From NCBI RefSeq assembly GCF_900890425.1, contig NZ_CAAHFG010000004.1, forward strand, positions 726,330 through 790,329: DNA of 64,000 nt, written 5' to 3'. This document shows positions 32,725 to 41,002 of this stretch, in pieces (the first letter of the stretch is position 1; each line of letters begins with the position of its first letter). A model generated the notes under the pieces. The model ran no database searches and was not told where the DNA came from. It saw only the letters and a program-made list of their open reading frames with translations. Source of the stretch: Pontiella desulfatans. GTDB lineage: Bacteria > Verrucomicrobiota > Kiritimatiellia > Kiritimatiellales > Pontiellaceae. The translations under genes were made by a program, and so were the position numbers.

Positions 32725-34537
32725 TCGCAAGTGATGCCGTCGCTGCGCTCCGCCCTCGGCCCTCCGGGCCGCCCCTTCGGGGACGGGCTCCGCTCCGCGA
32801 CGGCATCATGGAAGGGCGGCTCGTTGGCCGCCAGAACACGGAACAGGGAACCGCAGGTTCCACCTTAAGTTCACCGATCCGTGGTTTAAGATTGGGGGTA
32901 GGCGCAAAAGCATTTTTTTGGTATGAAAAGGCTGCGGCACAAAATTATGCCCAAGGACAGTATGGGTTGAGTGACTGTTATCTTTACGGTTATGGAGTTG
33001 AACAAAATTTAGCCGAAGGAGCAAGATTGCTACGCCTTTCTGCTGAGCAGGAGTTTGCTGAGGCGGAGGCGTCACTTGGTCATGCACTTTATTACGGAAA
33101 CTTCGGTTTTAATAAAAATCCTGAAGAGGCTGTAAAATGGTTTTTATCTGCCGCCGACAAAGGAAATGCGGAAGCTTGCGATTGGTTGAGTACGGCATAT
33201 CGAGAAGGGCTAGGGATTGAGCAAAATGTTCAAAAATCGCATGAGTGGCTTATAAAAGCGTTGGAACTGGAACCTGAACGTCCATCTCTCGCATATGATT
33301 TAGTCATGTACAGGATGCTGGCGGGGGATTACGAGTTAAGTGTGCCGGAGTTAACGTTTAAGCTACATAAACATTTTGCTGAGGTTGAATGTAAAGATTA
33401 TGCCCAATTTCACCTCGCTTATTGTTATTTGGCTGGCAAGGGAGTAACACAAAACCATCCCGAAGCAGCACGGTGGTTTCAGAAAGCGGCAGATCAAGGG
33501 ATTGCGGCTGCTCAGTTTAATCTTGGGCTTATGTCTTCTAAAGGAGGGGGACTCGTTAAGAATGAGCGTGATGCGGTAAAGTGGTATCGGTTGGCGGCGG
33601 AGCAGGGACATGTGGATGCACAGCTTAACTTAGGAGTATATTATTGGGATGGCAAAGGTGTACTTGAAGACTATGTTGAAGCCTATGCTTGGCTTGCTCT
33701 AGCCTCGATGAATGGCAGTTCTTTGGCTCAGAATAATAAAGAAATCTTGGGTCAGAAATTAAGCTTCTCTCAGATTGCTGCCGGACAGCAACGTGCAAAA
33801 GAACTTCAGGCTCTCATTGAACGGAAAAAAGCGATTGCTGAATCAGAATCGGACAAGCCTATTGAATCCGACATTGCCCCATCCGGTTTTGGCAGTGGCT
33901 TATTTGTCAAAGGTGGATATGTCCTGACCTGCTGGCATGTGGTGGAAGATGCGGAGCGGATTTCGGTTTCGCTGGAAGGTAAAGACCATCTTGCCTCGGT
34001 TGTTCAAAAGGATGCGGCCAACGATATTGCGGTTTTGAAGGTGGGTGATGTTTCCGGTGGAGCTGCATTAAATCTTACCGACGATGCGAAGCTGGGGGAA
34101 AAGGTATTTACGCTCGGTTATCCTCATCCGGATCTCCAAGGTTCGGACGTTAAATTCACAACGGGTTCGATCAGCAGTCTGACGGGAGTAGGAAACAGTC
34201 CGCTCTATTTCCAAATCAGCGCACCGTTGCAGTCGGGAAATTCCGGCAGTCCGCTTTTTGATGAAAAGGGAAATTTGGTTGGCATTGTCGCCGCCAAGCT
34301 CGATTCGTTAGCAACCCTTGCCCTGACGGGTGACCTTCCGCAAAACGTGAACTATGCCATCAAGGCTGACTATCTCGAACCACTGCTGAAAACTGTTCCG
34401 GGATTGGAAATCGAAAAAGAGAAAACCAAGGATGTGAACCTGTTGGAACTTATCGAGGAACTGAAGCAATCGGTTGTGATGATCAAGGTGTATTAGATGT
34501 TTAGGGCATTTCAGTTCATGAATTGGCATCCGGCTTT

Positions 34538-34658
34538 GCGTGGAGCAGGCGGGCCGCCTGCGATACGGTTGCCGTACCGCCCGAATCTTGCGGACTCCGC
34601 CGCCGCCACGATGGCGGCGATGCAAGTTGTACCGCAGGCGGCTCGCCTGCCCGTGCGC
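34538..34658. repeat. MITE/REPIN-like inverted-repeat element
   Basis: Left arm 34538-34570 (contains GCAGGCGGGCCGCCTGCG) and right arm 34626-34658 (contains CGCAGGCGGCTCGCCTGC) are imperfect complements about 33 bp long, each itself palindromic. The GC-rich centre has GCCGCCGCCACGATGGCGGC. It replaces the 5' part of the zeta-toxin remnant. Confidence 0.65.
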
Positions 34659-34907
34659 AAAGGAAACCATCGCGTTCAGCAGCGTGTGGAGTCCGGCGGA
34701 CACGATATTCCCGCCGCTGCCATCGCCCGACGTTACACCCGTACCGTATCCAATTTTCTAAATGTGTTTATCCCGCTGTGCGACGCGACTTTCTGCTATG
34801 ACAACTCGGCTCCGATTCCGATTTTGGCTTTTGAGCAACAAGATGAAGAGAGATTCGTTGTCGATCGGGAGCGGTATGAAACAATTTTAAGGAGTATCGA
34901 TGAATAA
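34659..34907 (+). pseudogene. C-terminal remnant of a zeta-toxin-like kinase
   Basis: About 80 residues in the frame ending at 34907: RVESGGHDIPAAAIARRY, TRTVSNFLNVFIPLCD, YDNS and a C-terminal VVDRERYETILRSI. This is the end of zeta-toxin/AAA_33-type nucleotide kinases (GGHxIP..I.RRF.R...NF...Y.PL.D......DNS). The P-loop part is absent; upstream lies an inverted-repeat element with no kinase sequence before it, so the gene is truncated. The open frame extends to 34497 but that part is repeat-encoded. Confidence 0.7.
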
Positions 34908-35091
34908 ACAAAAACCAAGCAAACAGGCGGAGGAAGCTCGTGTATGCATGGGAAAGGCCGTGCACGATGAGTTGGTAAAAAAAGCGAAGCTCGGGCAGGA
35001 TGTCATCATCAACCGCAATGGCGAACCATACAAGATTCCAGCGGCGGAAGCCCTGCGCATCCAGGAAGAATCTCCCGAGTACAACGCCTAG
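34900..35091 (+). CDS. Small protein paired with the zeta-toxin remnant
   Basis: 63 residues, AAGGAG site 5 bases before ATG 34900, overlapping the toxin remnant by 8 bases. The sequence (GKAVHDELVKKAKLGQDVIINRNGEPYKI) resembles small partner proteins encoded next to chromosomal zeta-like kinases (pattern AV...L..H...G..v...R.Gk...i). An antitoxin-type role is a guess; with the kinase truncated it may be an orphan. Confidence 0.6.
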   Translation: MNKQKPSKQAEEARVCMGKAVHDELVKKAKLGQDVIINRNGEPYKIPAAEALRIQEESPEYNA

Positions 35092-35094
35092 CTA

Positions 35095-35122
35095 TACGAA
35101 TTACGCAATACGGAGTACGAAC
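35095..35122. repeat. Degenerate heptamer array TACGNAN before gcvPB
   Basis: Four 7-bp units: TACGAAT, TACGCAA, TACGGAG, TACGAAC. The third unit supplies the GGAG that serves as the gcvPB ribosome site, 8 bases before ATG 35124. Confidence 0.7.
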
Positions 35123-35123
35123 C

Positions 35124-36572
35124 ATGAAACTGATCTATGAAAAATCATCGCCGGGGCGTCCCGGGGTGCAAATGTCCTCGATCAAAATTACGGCAAACGA
35201 GGAGATCCCCTCCAACTATCTGCGGAGCAAGCCGGCCGAGCTACCGGAGGTTTCGGAGGCCGAGGTGGTGCGCCACTTCACGGCGCTCTCCCGCCTGAAC
35301 TTTTCGGTCGACACCCATTTTTATCCGCTGGGTTCGTGCACGATGAAATACAACCCGAAGGCGTGCGAGGCGGCGGCCAACCTACCGGAGTTGACCGAGG
35401 TGCATCCGCTCTGGCCGCAGCTGCGCGGCGGGGGACTGCTGACCCAGGGGTCGCTGGCCATCCTGTACAACACGGAACGCCTGCTCTCGGAGGCGACCGG
35501 CCTGGCCGAGTTCACGCTCCAGCCCATGGCCGGCGCGCATGGCGAGCTGACCGGCGTGATGATGATGGCCGCCTACCACAAGGATCGTGGCAACCCGGAA
35601 AAGGATCACATCATCATTCCCGACTCGGCACACGGAACCAATCCGGCCAGCGCCCAGGTGGCGGGCTACAAGGTGGTGACGGTGCCGTCCGATGAAAACG
35701 GCGTGATGGATTTCGACCTCTTCATGGCGGCCCTCAACGAAAAGACCGCCGGTGTGATGCTCACCAGCCCGAACACGCTCGGCGTGTTCAATCCGCGCAT
35801 CAAGGACATCTGCGATGCCGTGCACGAGGTGGATGGGCTGATGTATTACGACGGCGCCAACTTCAACGCCATCATGGGGCGCTACAAGCCTGGCGACATG
35901 GGCTTCGACATCTGCCACCTCAACCTGCACAAGTCGTTCGCAACGCCCCATGGCGGGGGCGGCCCCGGTGCCGGCCCGGTCGGGGTGGTGGAAAAGCTGC
36001 GCCCGTTCCTGCCGATCTCCCGCGTCGAGAAAACCAAGGACGGCACCTATGCGCTGAACTACGACGAGCCCAAGAGCATCGGCTACATCGCCCCGTTCTA
36101 CGGCAACTTTGGCATCATTGCCCGCGCCTATGCCTATATCCTGTCGCTCGGCCGCGACGGCATGCTGGGCACCAGCAACCGCGCCGTGCTCAACGCCAAC
36201 TATCTGCAGGAAAAGCTCCGCCCGTTGTTCGGCGTCGAATACAAAGGCCGCTGCATGCACGAGTTTGTCTTTTCCGGCGAAGTCCTCAAGCAATACGGCC
36301 TGCATACCCTCGACCTCGCCAAGGGGATGATCGACCGCGGCATCCATCCGCCGACCGTCTATTTCCCTCTCAACGTTCCCGAGGCCATCATGGTGGAGCC
36401 GACCGAAAGCGAAGACCGCGATACGCTCGATCATTTCGTTGAAGTGATGGAGGAATTGTTCGAATTGGCAAAAACCAACCCCGAACAACTGCACCAAGCT
36501 CCGGTTTCCACCCCGGTTGGCCGGTTGGACGAGGTTAAAGCCGCCCGCGATATGCGCTTAAGTTATACGTGA
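35124..36572 (+). CDS. gcvPB: Glycine dehydrogenase (decarboxylating) subunit 2
   Basis: 482 residues, full length for the C-terminal half of split P protein. PLP-binding Lys in HLNLHKSFATPHGGGGPG; other motifs FYPLGSCTMKYNPKACE, QPMAGAHGELTGVMM, PDSAHGTNPASA and MHEFVFSG. It forms an alpha2beta2 complex with GcvPA, from which it is separated by the accessory island, so it now probably depends on a promoter inside or at the end of the island. Confidence 0.96.
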   Translation: MKLIYEKSSPGRPGVQMSSIKITANEEIPSNYLRSKPAELPEVSEAEVVRHFTALSRLNFSVDTHFYPLGSCTMKYNPKACEAAANLPELTEVHPLWPQLRGGGLLTQGSLAILYNTERLLSEATGLAEFTLQPMAGAHGELTGVMMMAAYHKDRGNPEKDHIIIPDSAHGTNPASAQVAGYKVVTVPSDENGVMDFDLFMAALNEKTAGVMLTSPNTLGVFNPRIKDICDAVHEVDGLMYYDGANFNAIMGRYKPGDMGFDICHLNLHKSFATPHGGGGPGAGPVGVVEKLRPFLPISRVEKTKDGTYALNYDEPKSIGYIAPFYGNFGIIARAYAYILSLGRDGMLGTSNRAVLNANYLQEKLRPLFGVEYKGRCMHEFVFSGEVLKQYGLHTLDLAKGMIDRGIHPPTVYFPLNVPEAIMVEPTESEDRDTLDHFVEVMEELFELAKTNPEQLHQAPVSTPVGRLDEVKAARDMRLSYT

Positions 36573-36665
36573 CAAACCTGATTCAAATGGTACTATTTTG
36601 AACGTTATTCGATCGGTATGGTCGTTAACCTCAGTTGGAAACAATAAACCTATAGGAGTCCCAAC

Positions 36666-36875
36666 ATGAAGAGAATGATGAGTATTGCCGCAATTGCGTT
36701 GATGATGGCCGGAACCGCTGCCTATGCCTGCGACAGCTGTGGCTGTTCCGCAAAAAAGGCAGATAAGAAAGCCGAATGTTCCGCCTGCACCAAAGGCAAG
36801 CAAGCCGATGCCAAGAAATGCGGCGCCGATTGCAAAAAGGCCTGCTGCGCCAAATCCGAGTGCGCTAAAAAGTAA
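36666..36875 (+). CDS. Small exported Cys/Lys-rich protein
   Basis: 69 residues. Signal peptide MKRMMSIAAIALMMAGTAAYA, then a mature part of ~48 residues with 11 Cys (CDSCGCS, CSACTKG, CGADCKKACCAKSEC) and many Lys. The spacing suggests metal binding or a disulfide-rich peptide. Related in style to the product at 61776-62021. Single gene with its own intrinsic terminator. Function unknown. Confidence 0.75.
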   Translation: MKRMMSIAAIALMMAGTAAYACDSCGCSAKKADKKAECSACTKGKQADAKKCGADCKKACCAKSECAKK

Positions 36876-36896
36876 ACCGAAATTCGGTTTATCTGC

Positions 36897-36926
36897 AAAA
36901 GCCTCTCCGTTTGGAGGGGCTTTTTT
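36897..36926 (+). terminator. Intrinsic terminator
   Basis: AAAAGCCTCTCC, loop GTTT, GGAGGGGCTTTTTT; 9-bp stem with one G-U pair and a six-T run, 22 bases after the Cys-rich peptide gene. Confidence 0.9.
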
Positions 36927-36981
36927 GCGTATCGATTCTGTCGCCTTGCGCGTATGCCATACTTCCGCTTAAGTGGTCCCT

Positions 36982-37563
36982 ATGCAAAAGGAAGTGCTTA
37001 AAAACAGATATTACGCCTTTCGCCATGGCGAGAGCCTGGCAAACGTGGAAGGGATCATCGTGAGTGATCCTGCCGTTGGAACCCTCAAGTATGGCCTTTC
37101 CGAGACGGGGCGGCGGCAGGTGCGCGAAAGCATTGGGAAGGCCGATGAATTCGATGACCAAACCTTGGTGGTTTCCTCCGACTTCAAGCGCACCGCCGAA
37201 ACGGCCGAGATTGTCCGCGAAGTCCTGGGCGCCGCGCCGGTCGTGTTCGACACGCGGTTGCGCGAACGTTTTTTCGGAGGATGGGAAGGCGCCTCGCATG
37301 AAAACTATTCACAGGCCTGGAAAAAGGACGCCTACGATCCGGACCAGGTTTTCAACGGTGCGGAAAGCACCCGTTCGGTAAGGGAGCGCATGTGGGCGGT
37401 TGTCGAGGCGCTGGAGAAGGCCCATTCCAACCGTAAAATCATATTGGTCTCGCATGGCGATCCGTTGATGTTGCTGAACACGGCCTTCGAAGGAATGGAT
37501 GCGCGGCGGCATCGCTCCCTTCCCTACTTCAAGACCGCCGGTTGGCGGCTGCTCAACCCATGA
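36982..37563 (+). CDS. Histidine phosphatase (phosphoglycerate-mutase-like)
   Basis: About 193 residues. Catalytic RHG motif FRHGES near the N-terminus, RLRERFFGGWEG (acid Glu region) and late ILVSHGDPLM with the second His. Family members act as broad phosphatases or sugar-phosphate mutases; the substrate cannot be told. Start chosen at ATG 36982; GTG 36973 is possible and adds three residues. Stands alone between a terminator and the palindromes of the next gene. Confidence 0.88.
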   Translation: MQKEVLKNRYYAFRHGESLANVEGIIVSDPAVGTLKYGLSETGRRQVRESIGKADEFDDQTLVVSSDFKRTAETAEIVREVLGAAPVVFDTRLRERFFGGWEGASHENYSQAWKKDAYDPDQVFNGAESTRSVRERMWAVVEALEKAHSNRKIILVSHGDPLMLLNTAFEGMDARRHRSLPYFKTAGWRLLNP

Positions 37564-37577
37564 GTCGATCTCAGATC

Positions 37578-37599
37578 TTCAAACCTTTAAAGGTTTGAA
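37578..37599. promoter_or_regulatory. Palindromic operator (AAACCTTTAAAGGTTT core)
   Basis: Perfect 22-bp palindrome, variant of the CACACCTTTAAAGGTGTG family (A/T instead of C/G at two symmetric positions). First of a pair; the second centre lies 64 bp away, with AT-rich promoter-like sequence between. Confidence 0.7.
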
Positions 37600-37643
37600 A
37601 TATATAAAGAAAATACTGACGTTTATCGCAATATACTGATATA

Positions 37644-37661
37644 CACACCTTTAAAGGTGTG
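37644..37661. promoter_or_regulatory. Palindromic operator CACACCTTTAAAGGTGTG
   Basis: Perfect 18-bp palindrome ending 4 bases before ATG 37666, so its right arm (AAGGTGTGAAG) also forms the ribosome-site region. Binding here would block both transcription and initiation; autoregulation is likely. Confidence 0.7.
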
Positions 37662-37665
37662 AAGT

Positions 37666-38235
37666 ATGGCGGAATTACATCCAACGTTGTGGAGAACGTG
37701 CAGGGTCATCGCCAGTGAAACGCGTCTGCGGTTGCTTTGGTTGCTGTTTCGGTTTGGCGAAGTGTCGGTTGGCGAATTGGCCGCCTTGGTTTCCTTAAGC
37801 CAGCCGAACGCCAGTATTCAACTTCGGGCGCTTCAGTCCAGGGGATTGATTTGCTCCTGCAGGGATGGGCGCTTTGTTCGCTACTTTGCAGAGGCGAACC
37901 TTGCCGTGGAACATGCCTCGGATTTGCTTGAAGGATTGAGGTGTTGCCATGCGGATGGGATTTCGTTCGCGGCAATCATTAAAGATTCAACGGCATTCAC
38001 CCATTCACGGCGCATTGACATTGTGCGTGCGCTTGCGCTGGAGAATGGCGGTATGCCGTTTGCTCGCTTGTCGGTTGTTGCACAGGTTCCTCCTGCATCG
38101 CTTTTACGGCATTTGAACAAGTTGGTTGATCGCAGGTGCGCAAAGATTCGCGGCGAAACGGTGTTGCCGGGAGAGCCGAAAAGTGATTTCGGGAGGTTGT
38201 TGCTACACATTGCCTGCGATGGTGTCAGCCTTTGA
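37666..38235 (+). CDS. Tandem winged-helix transcriptional regulator (ArsR-like)
   Basis: 189 residues. Two winged-helix units in one chain: ~15-72 (SETRLRLLWLLFRFGEVSVGELAALVSLSQPNAS then LRALQSRGLI and a FVRYF wing) and ~112-165 (RRIDIVRALALENGGMPFARLSVVAQVPPASLLRHLNKL). The first resembles ArsR repressors, but without the typical Cys metal site; a lone CC at ~98 occurs between units. A single-chain pseudo-dimer suits the palindromes directly upstream, so it probably represses itself. The 3' end overlaps the convergent phosphatase gene by 11 bases. Confidence 0.8.
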   Translation: MAELHPTLWRTCRVIASETRLRLLWLLFRFGEVSVGELAALVSLSQPNASIQLRALQSRGLICSCRDGRFVRYFAEANLAVEHASDLLEGLRCCHADGISFAAIIKDSTAFTHSRRIDIVRALALENGGMPFARLSVVAQVPPASLLRHLNKLVDRRCAKIRGETVLPGEPKSDFGRLLLHIACDGVSL

Positions 38236-39679
38236 TTTTGAGGGCCAGCATCGTCATGTCGTCGGACTGACGATTGTCGCCGGTGAAACCGAGCACTTCG
38301 GTGTGGATGTTTTCGAGGAGATCCGGCGCAGAGGCATTGGCCATCCTTTCCACGGCTTTGATCAGGTTTTCCGTTCCCCATTCGTCGCCGGCGCTGTTCA
38401 TGGCTTCGGTTACGCCGTCGGTATAGCTGACCACCAGGTCGCCGGGCAGCAGGGAAATGTTGTGTGTTTCGATCACAGCCCCAAACGTTTGGTTATCCAC
38501 GAGTCCGATCGCGATGCCGGAGGTTTCGACCTGTATGGCCTTGGGCTCGCCGCTGCGGATGATGATGGGCGCTTCGTGCCCGGCGCGGGCGTAGCTGAGT
38601 TGGTGGGTGTCGAGGTTGAGGACCATGTAGAGCATGCTGATGAACATGTCGTCGGCCAGGTTGCTGCTTAGTGTTTGGTTGAGGGAGCATAGCATGCTGG
38701 AGGGATCGTAGACATTCTCGGCGTTGATGCGCAGTACGCTGCGGCAGACGGCCATCATGAGGGCGCCGCCGATTCCCTTGCCGCTGACATCGGCGATGGC
38801 CAGGCCGATGTGCTTGTCGTCGATGTTGATGAAGTCGTAGTAGTCGCCGCCGATATCCATTGCCGGATGGTTGAATGCGGCCAATTCGACGGAGGGTAGG
38901 GCGGGTAGCTCCTGGGGCAGGAGGGAGTGCTGGATCTGCTGGGCAATCTGCATGCCGCGGTCGAGCTCCCGTTTTTCCTCGAGGGTTTCCTGCAGGCCGG
39001 CGTAGTGGATCGGAACGGAAGCCTGTGCCGCTAGCGCCTGCGCCAGGTTGAGGTCGGAAAGGGCGAATTGCTCGCCGTTGGTTCGGTTGACCAGCGTCAT
39101 GACGCCGATGGTGTGGTTTCCGAACCGCATGGGTACGATAAGCAAGGTGCGGATGCGCAGGAACCCGACCGGGAGTTGCGGGACGCGGGAATCCATCTCG
39201 GCATCCTCCACCAGGATTGAGTTACCGAGGACAGCGGCTTCCCCGATCAGGCCCTTTCCAAGGGCTAGCGGGGTTTGCTGGACTAGTTTTTCGAGGTGGA
39301 GGGTGGCATCCTGGTCGAGATCGAGATGCTCGATGTTGACTTCGAAGGGGGGTGGAAAAACGCCGGAGATGGAGCGTGCTTCGAGCCGTGAGGTTTTGGT
39401 GTTGACCAGATGGACGGCGCCGGCGCTGGCTTTGCAGGTGCGCACGGCGTAGTGGAGAACGCGGGCAAGCAGGCTGGTCATGTCCACGCTGTCGGAGTCG
39501 GCGAAAACCTCTCCAACGTTATGCACGAAGCCGAGCGCGGCCTCTTTTTCCTGTAGCAGAATGTCGCGTTCGCGGCGCAACTTGATTCGACGGCGATAGC
39601 TGATGTAGAGCAAGGCACCGAAAATCGACGGGAGCAACAGGTCGAGAAAGATGGTTAACCAGAGTAGAAAACCATGCAT
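38225..39679 (-). CDS. GAF-SpoIIE (RsbU-like) serine phosphatase, membrane-anchored
   Basis: 484 residues from ATG 39679. One N-terminal membrane segment (LLWLTIFLDLLLPSIFGALLYISY), a coiled-coil linker, a GAF domain (~50-220), then a PP2C-type SpoIIE phosphatase: AMDIGGDYYDFINI and IADVSGKGIGGALMM carry the Mn-binding Asp residues, with SYTDGVTEAMN and QSDDMTMLAL at the end. Such enzymes dephosphorylate STAS-domain anti-anti-sigma factors. The STAS gene lies just upstream, 8 bases away, as expected for a partner-switch pair; an anti-sigma kinase is not seen here. Confidence 0.92.
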   Translation of the reverse strand: MHGFLLWLTIFLDLLLPSIFGALLYISYRRRIKLRRERDILLQEKEAALGFVHNVGEVFADSDSVDMTSLLARVLHYAVRTCKASAGAVHLVNTKTSRLEARSISGVFPPPFEVNIEHLDLDQDATLHLEKLVQQTPLALGKGLIGEAAVLGNSILVEDAEMDSRVPQLPVGFLRIRTLLIVPMRFGNHTIGVMTLVNRTNGEQFALSDLNLAQALAAQASVPIHYAGLQETLEEKRELDRGMQIAQQIQHSLLPQELPALPSVELAAFNHPAMDIGGDYYDFINIDDKHIGLAIADVSGKGIGGALMMAVCRSVLRINAENVYDPSSMLCSLNQTLSSNLADDMFISMLYMVLNLDTHQLSYARAGHEAPIIIRSGEPKAIQVETSGIAIGLVDNQTFGAVIETHNISLLPGDLVVSYTDGVTEAMNSAGDEWGTENLIKAVERMANASAPDLLENIHTEVLGFTGDNRQSDDMTMLALKIKG

Positions 39680-39687
39680 GGGTTCGC

Positions 39688-40224
39688 CTACTCGTGGCTG
39701 AGGTTGCGGACATCGTCCTGGAGGAATTCGAGGACGGACTTGAATTTGTTGAAGTTGTCGGGATTGATGTCGACGAGTGTTTCGTGGGCTTCGAGTGTGG
39801 TTTTGGCGGATTCGAGCTTGTTGGCAAAGTCGGGTTCGAGGGTCTGGGCTCCGGTGGCTTCGTGGGTCATCACGGCGCGCTCTTCGGAGGTGGCCGACAT
39901 GGAGAAGTCCACCACGCGATCGACCCCGAGCGTAACGAGAAGCTTCTTGTTCTTGTCGGATAGGTTGATGAGCTTGAAGCTGTAGTCCGGCTTGCTTTTG
40001 ATGAGGCACGCCAGCCCGGCCACGACGCCCATGAACGTGCTGTCCATTCCGGTGCAGTCCGACATATCGATCCAGATGCGGCTGGCCGTTTTTTGGTCGA
40101 TGACCTGGTGGATGAACTGCTTCATAGGCGGGCTGACCTTGAAAGACCCTCGTCCTTCAACGCGAATGACCGCAGTCTGGTCAATATATGCCGCCGTTAG
40201 GTTGTCGTTGTTGCCCGAACCCAT
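39688..40224 (-). CDS. STAS-domain anti-sigma-factor antagonist with C-terminal extension
   Basis: 178 residues from ATG 40224. Residues ~10-110 are a STAS fold: IRVEGRGSFKVSPPMKQFI, then the phosphoserine-type site MSDCTGMDSTFMGVVAGL (Ser in DST) and DRVVDFS. The ~65-residue extension (KLESAKTTLEAHETLVD, KFKSVLEFLQDDVRNL) is helical. It is transcribed with the RsbU-like phosphatase, its probable activator. The longer frame to 40380 lacks a ribosome site. Confidence 0.9.
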   Translation of the reverse strand: MGSGNNDNLTAAYIDQTAVIRVEGRGSFKVSPPMKQFIHQVIDQKTASRIWIDMSDCTGMDSTFMGVVAGLACLIKSKPDYSFKLINLSDKNKKLLVTLGVDRVVDFSMSATSEERAVMTHEATGAQTLEPDFANKLESAKTTLEAHETLVDINPDNFNKFKSVLEFLQDDVRNLSHE

Positions 40225-40324
40225 TATTTCTTGAACCCCTCGAGATTTCTCCGAACCGCCTTGGATAGTAGCACCGCCCGAATTGAGTTCAACGTGAATA
40301 GTTAGGAAAAAGCAGGGGAATGCC

Positions 40325-41002
40325 CTATTGCGCAGGTTGGACGATGACCACGCATTCGCCCTTGACGGTACGGCCTTCATAGCGGGCGAGGATTTCCGCC
40401 GGGCGGCCCGTTGAGAGCTCTTCGAACTTCTTGGTCAGTTCGCGGCCGACAAACACGGTTCGGTCGCTACCGAGGTGTTGTTCGATCTCGCCGAGCAGCT
40501 TAAGCATGCGGTAGGGCGATTCGTAGAAGACCACCGGGAGGTCGGCTTCCTTCCATTTTTCCAGATCCCGTTTGCGTCCGCCGCTTTTGTGGGGCAGGAA
40601 GCCGGCAAAGATGAATCCCTTTTCACCGAAGCCACTGAGTGCCACGGCGGTCGTGACCGCCGCCGGGCCCGGCACCGAGGTGATCGGTATGCCGGCTTCG
40701 TGGCAGAGGAGGACAACCCGCGAGCCTGGGTCGGAAATGCACGGCATGCCGGAATCGGTGACCATGGCCACCGCCTGCCCCTGCTGGATGCGGTCGATGA
40801 TCTGTTCCGCCCGCTGTTTTTCGTTGAACTTGTGGCAGCTCATCAGGTGGGTGTTGATTTCATAGCGCTCCGTCAGCCGCCGCGTATGGCGGGTGTCCTC
40901 GGCCACGATCAGGTCGGCTTCCCTCAGGGTTTCCAGCGCCCGGAAGGAGAGATCGCCCAGGTTCCCGATCGGTGTGCCGACAATGTATAGTCCTGAATCC
41001 AT
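40325..41002 (-). CDS. rsmI: 16S rRNA (cytidine(1402)-2'-O)-methyltransferase
   Basis: 225 residues from ATG 41002. SAM-dependent tetrapyrrole-methylase-fold enzyme that 2'-O-methylates C1402 of 16S rRNA. Motifs: LYIVGTPIGNLGDLSFRAL, EDTRHTRRL, VTDSGMPCISDPGSRVV, SVPGPAAVTTAVALSGF and FYESPYR. Slightly shorter than E. coli RsmI, lacking the extra C-terminal part. Single gene. Confidence 0.95.
   Translation of the reverse strand: MDSGLYIVGTPIGNLGDLSFRALETLREADLIVAEDTRHTRRLTERYEINTHLMSCHKFNEKQRAEQIIDRIQQGQAVAMVTDSGMPCISDPGSRVVLLCHEAGIPITSVPGPAAVTTAVALSGFGEKGFIFAGFLPHKSGGRKRDLEKWKEADLPVVFYESPYRMLKLLGEIEQHLGSDRTVFVGRELTKKFEELSTGRPAEILARYEGRTVKGECVVIVQPAQ

Larger units (their letters stand above)
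31531..32901 (+). mobile_element. Complete IS3-family insertion sequence, 1371 bp
   Basis: Bounded by GCGC target duplications at 31527-31530 and 32902-32905. Imperfect terminal inverted repeats: left TTAACCCCGATTTT...CTTAAGTGGAACCTGCG (31531-31572), right complement CTACCCCCAATCTT...CTTAAGGTGGAACCTGCG (32852-32901). Carries orfA and orfB with a slippery A7G for -1 frameshifting, plus 177 bases of GC-rich sequence after orfB. Confidence 0.92.
30983..34496 (+). pseudogene. Sel1-repeat / trypsin-like protease gene interrupted by an IS3 element
   Basis: 5' part 30983-31530, 3' part from 32906, with the IS between. Removing the IS and one 4-bp GCGC duplicate joins the halves in frame (AAA TGC GCA AAA GCA), giving ENREKCAKAFFWYEKAAA, a normal Sel1 junction. 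The intact product would be ~700 residues: signal peptide (MKSFVLVCSFAWSTFSVQA; ATG 30995 has the better GGAG site), eight or more Sel1 helical repeats, then an HtrA-type trypsin domain with His in LTCWHVVED, Asp in ANDIAVLK and Ser in SGNSGSPLF. AT-rich like the FRG gene. In this genome the protease is probably inactive unless the 3' half is expressed from the IS. Confidence 0.88.

Noticed and set aside
32721-32901. Protein start of the protease gene at ATG 32721
   Set aside because: This ATG lies in the IS; the reading frame there is insertion sequence, not part of the Sel1 gene.
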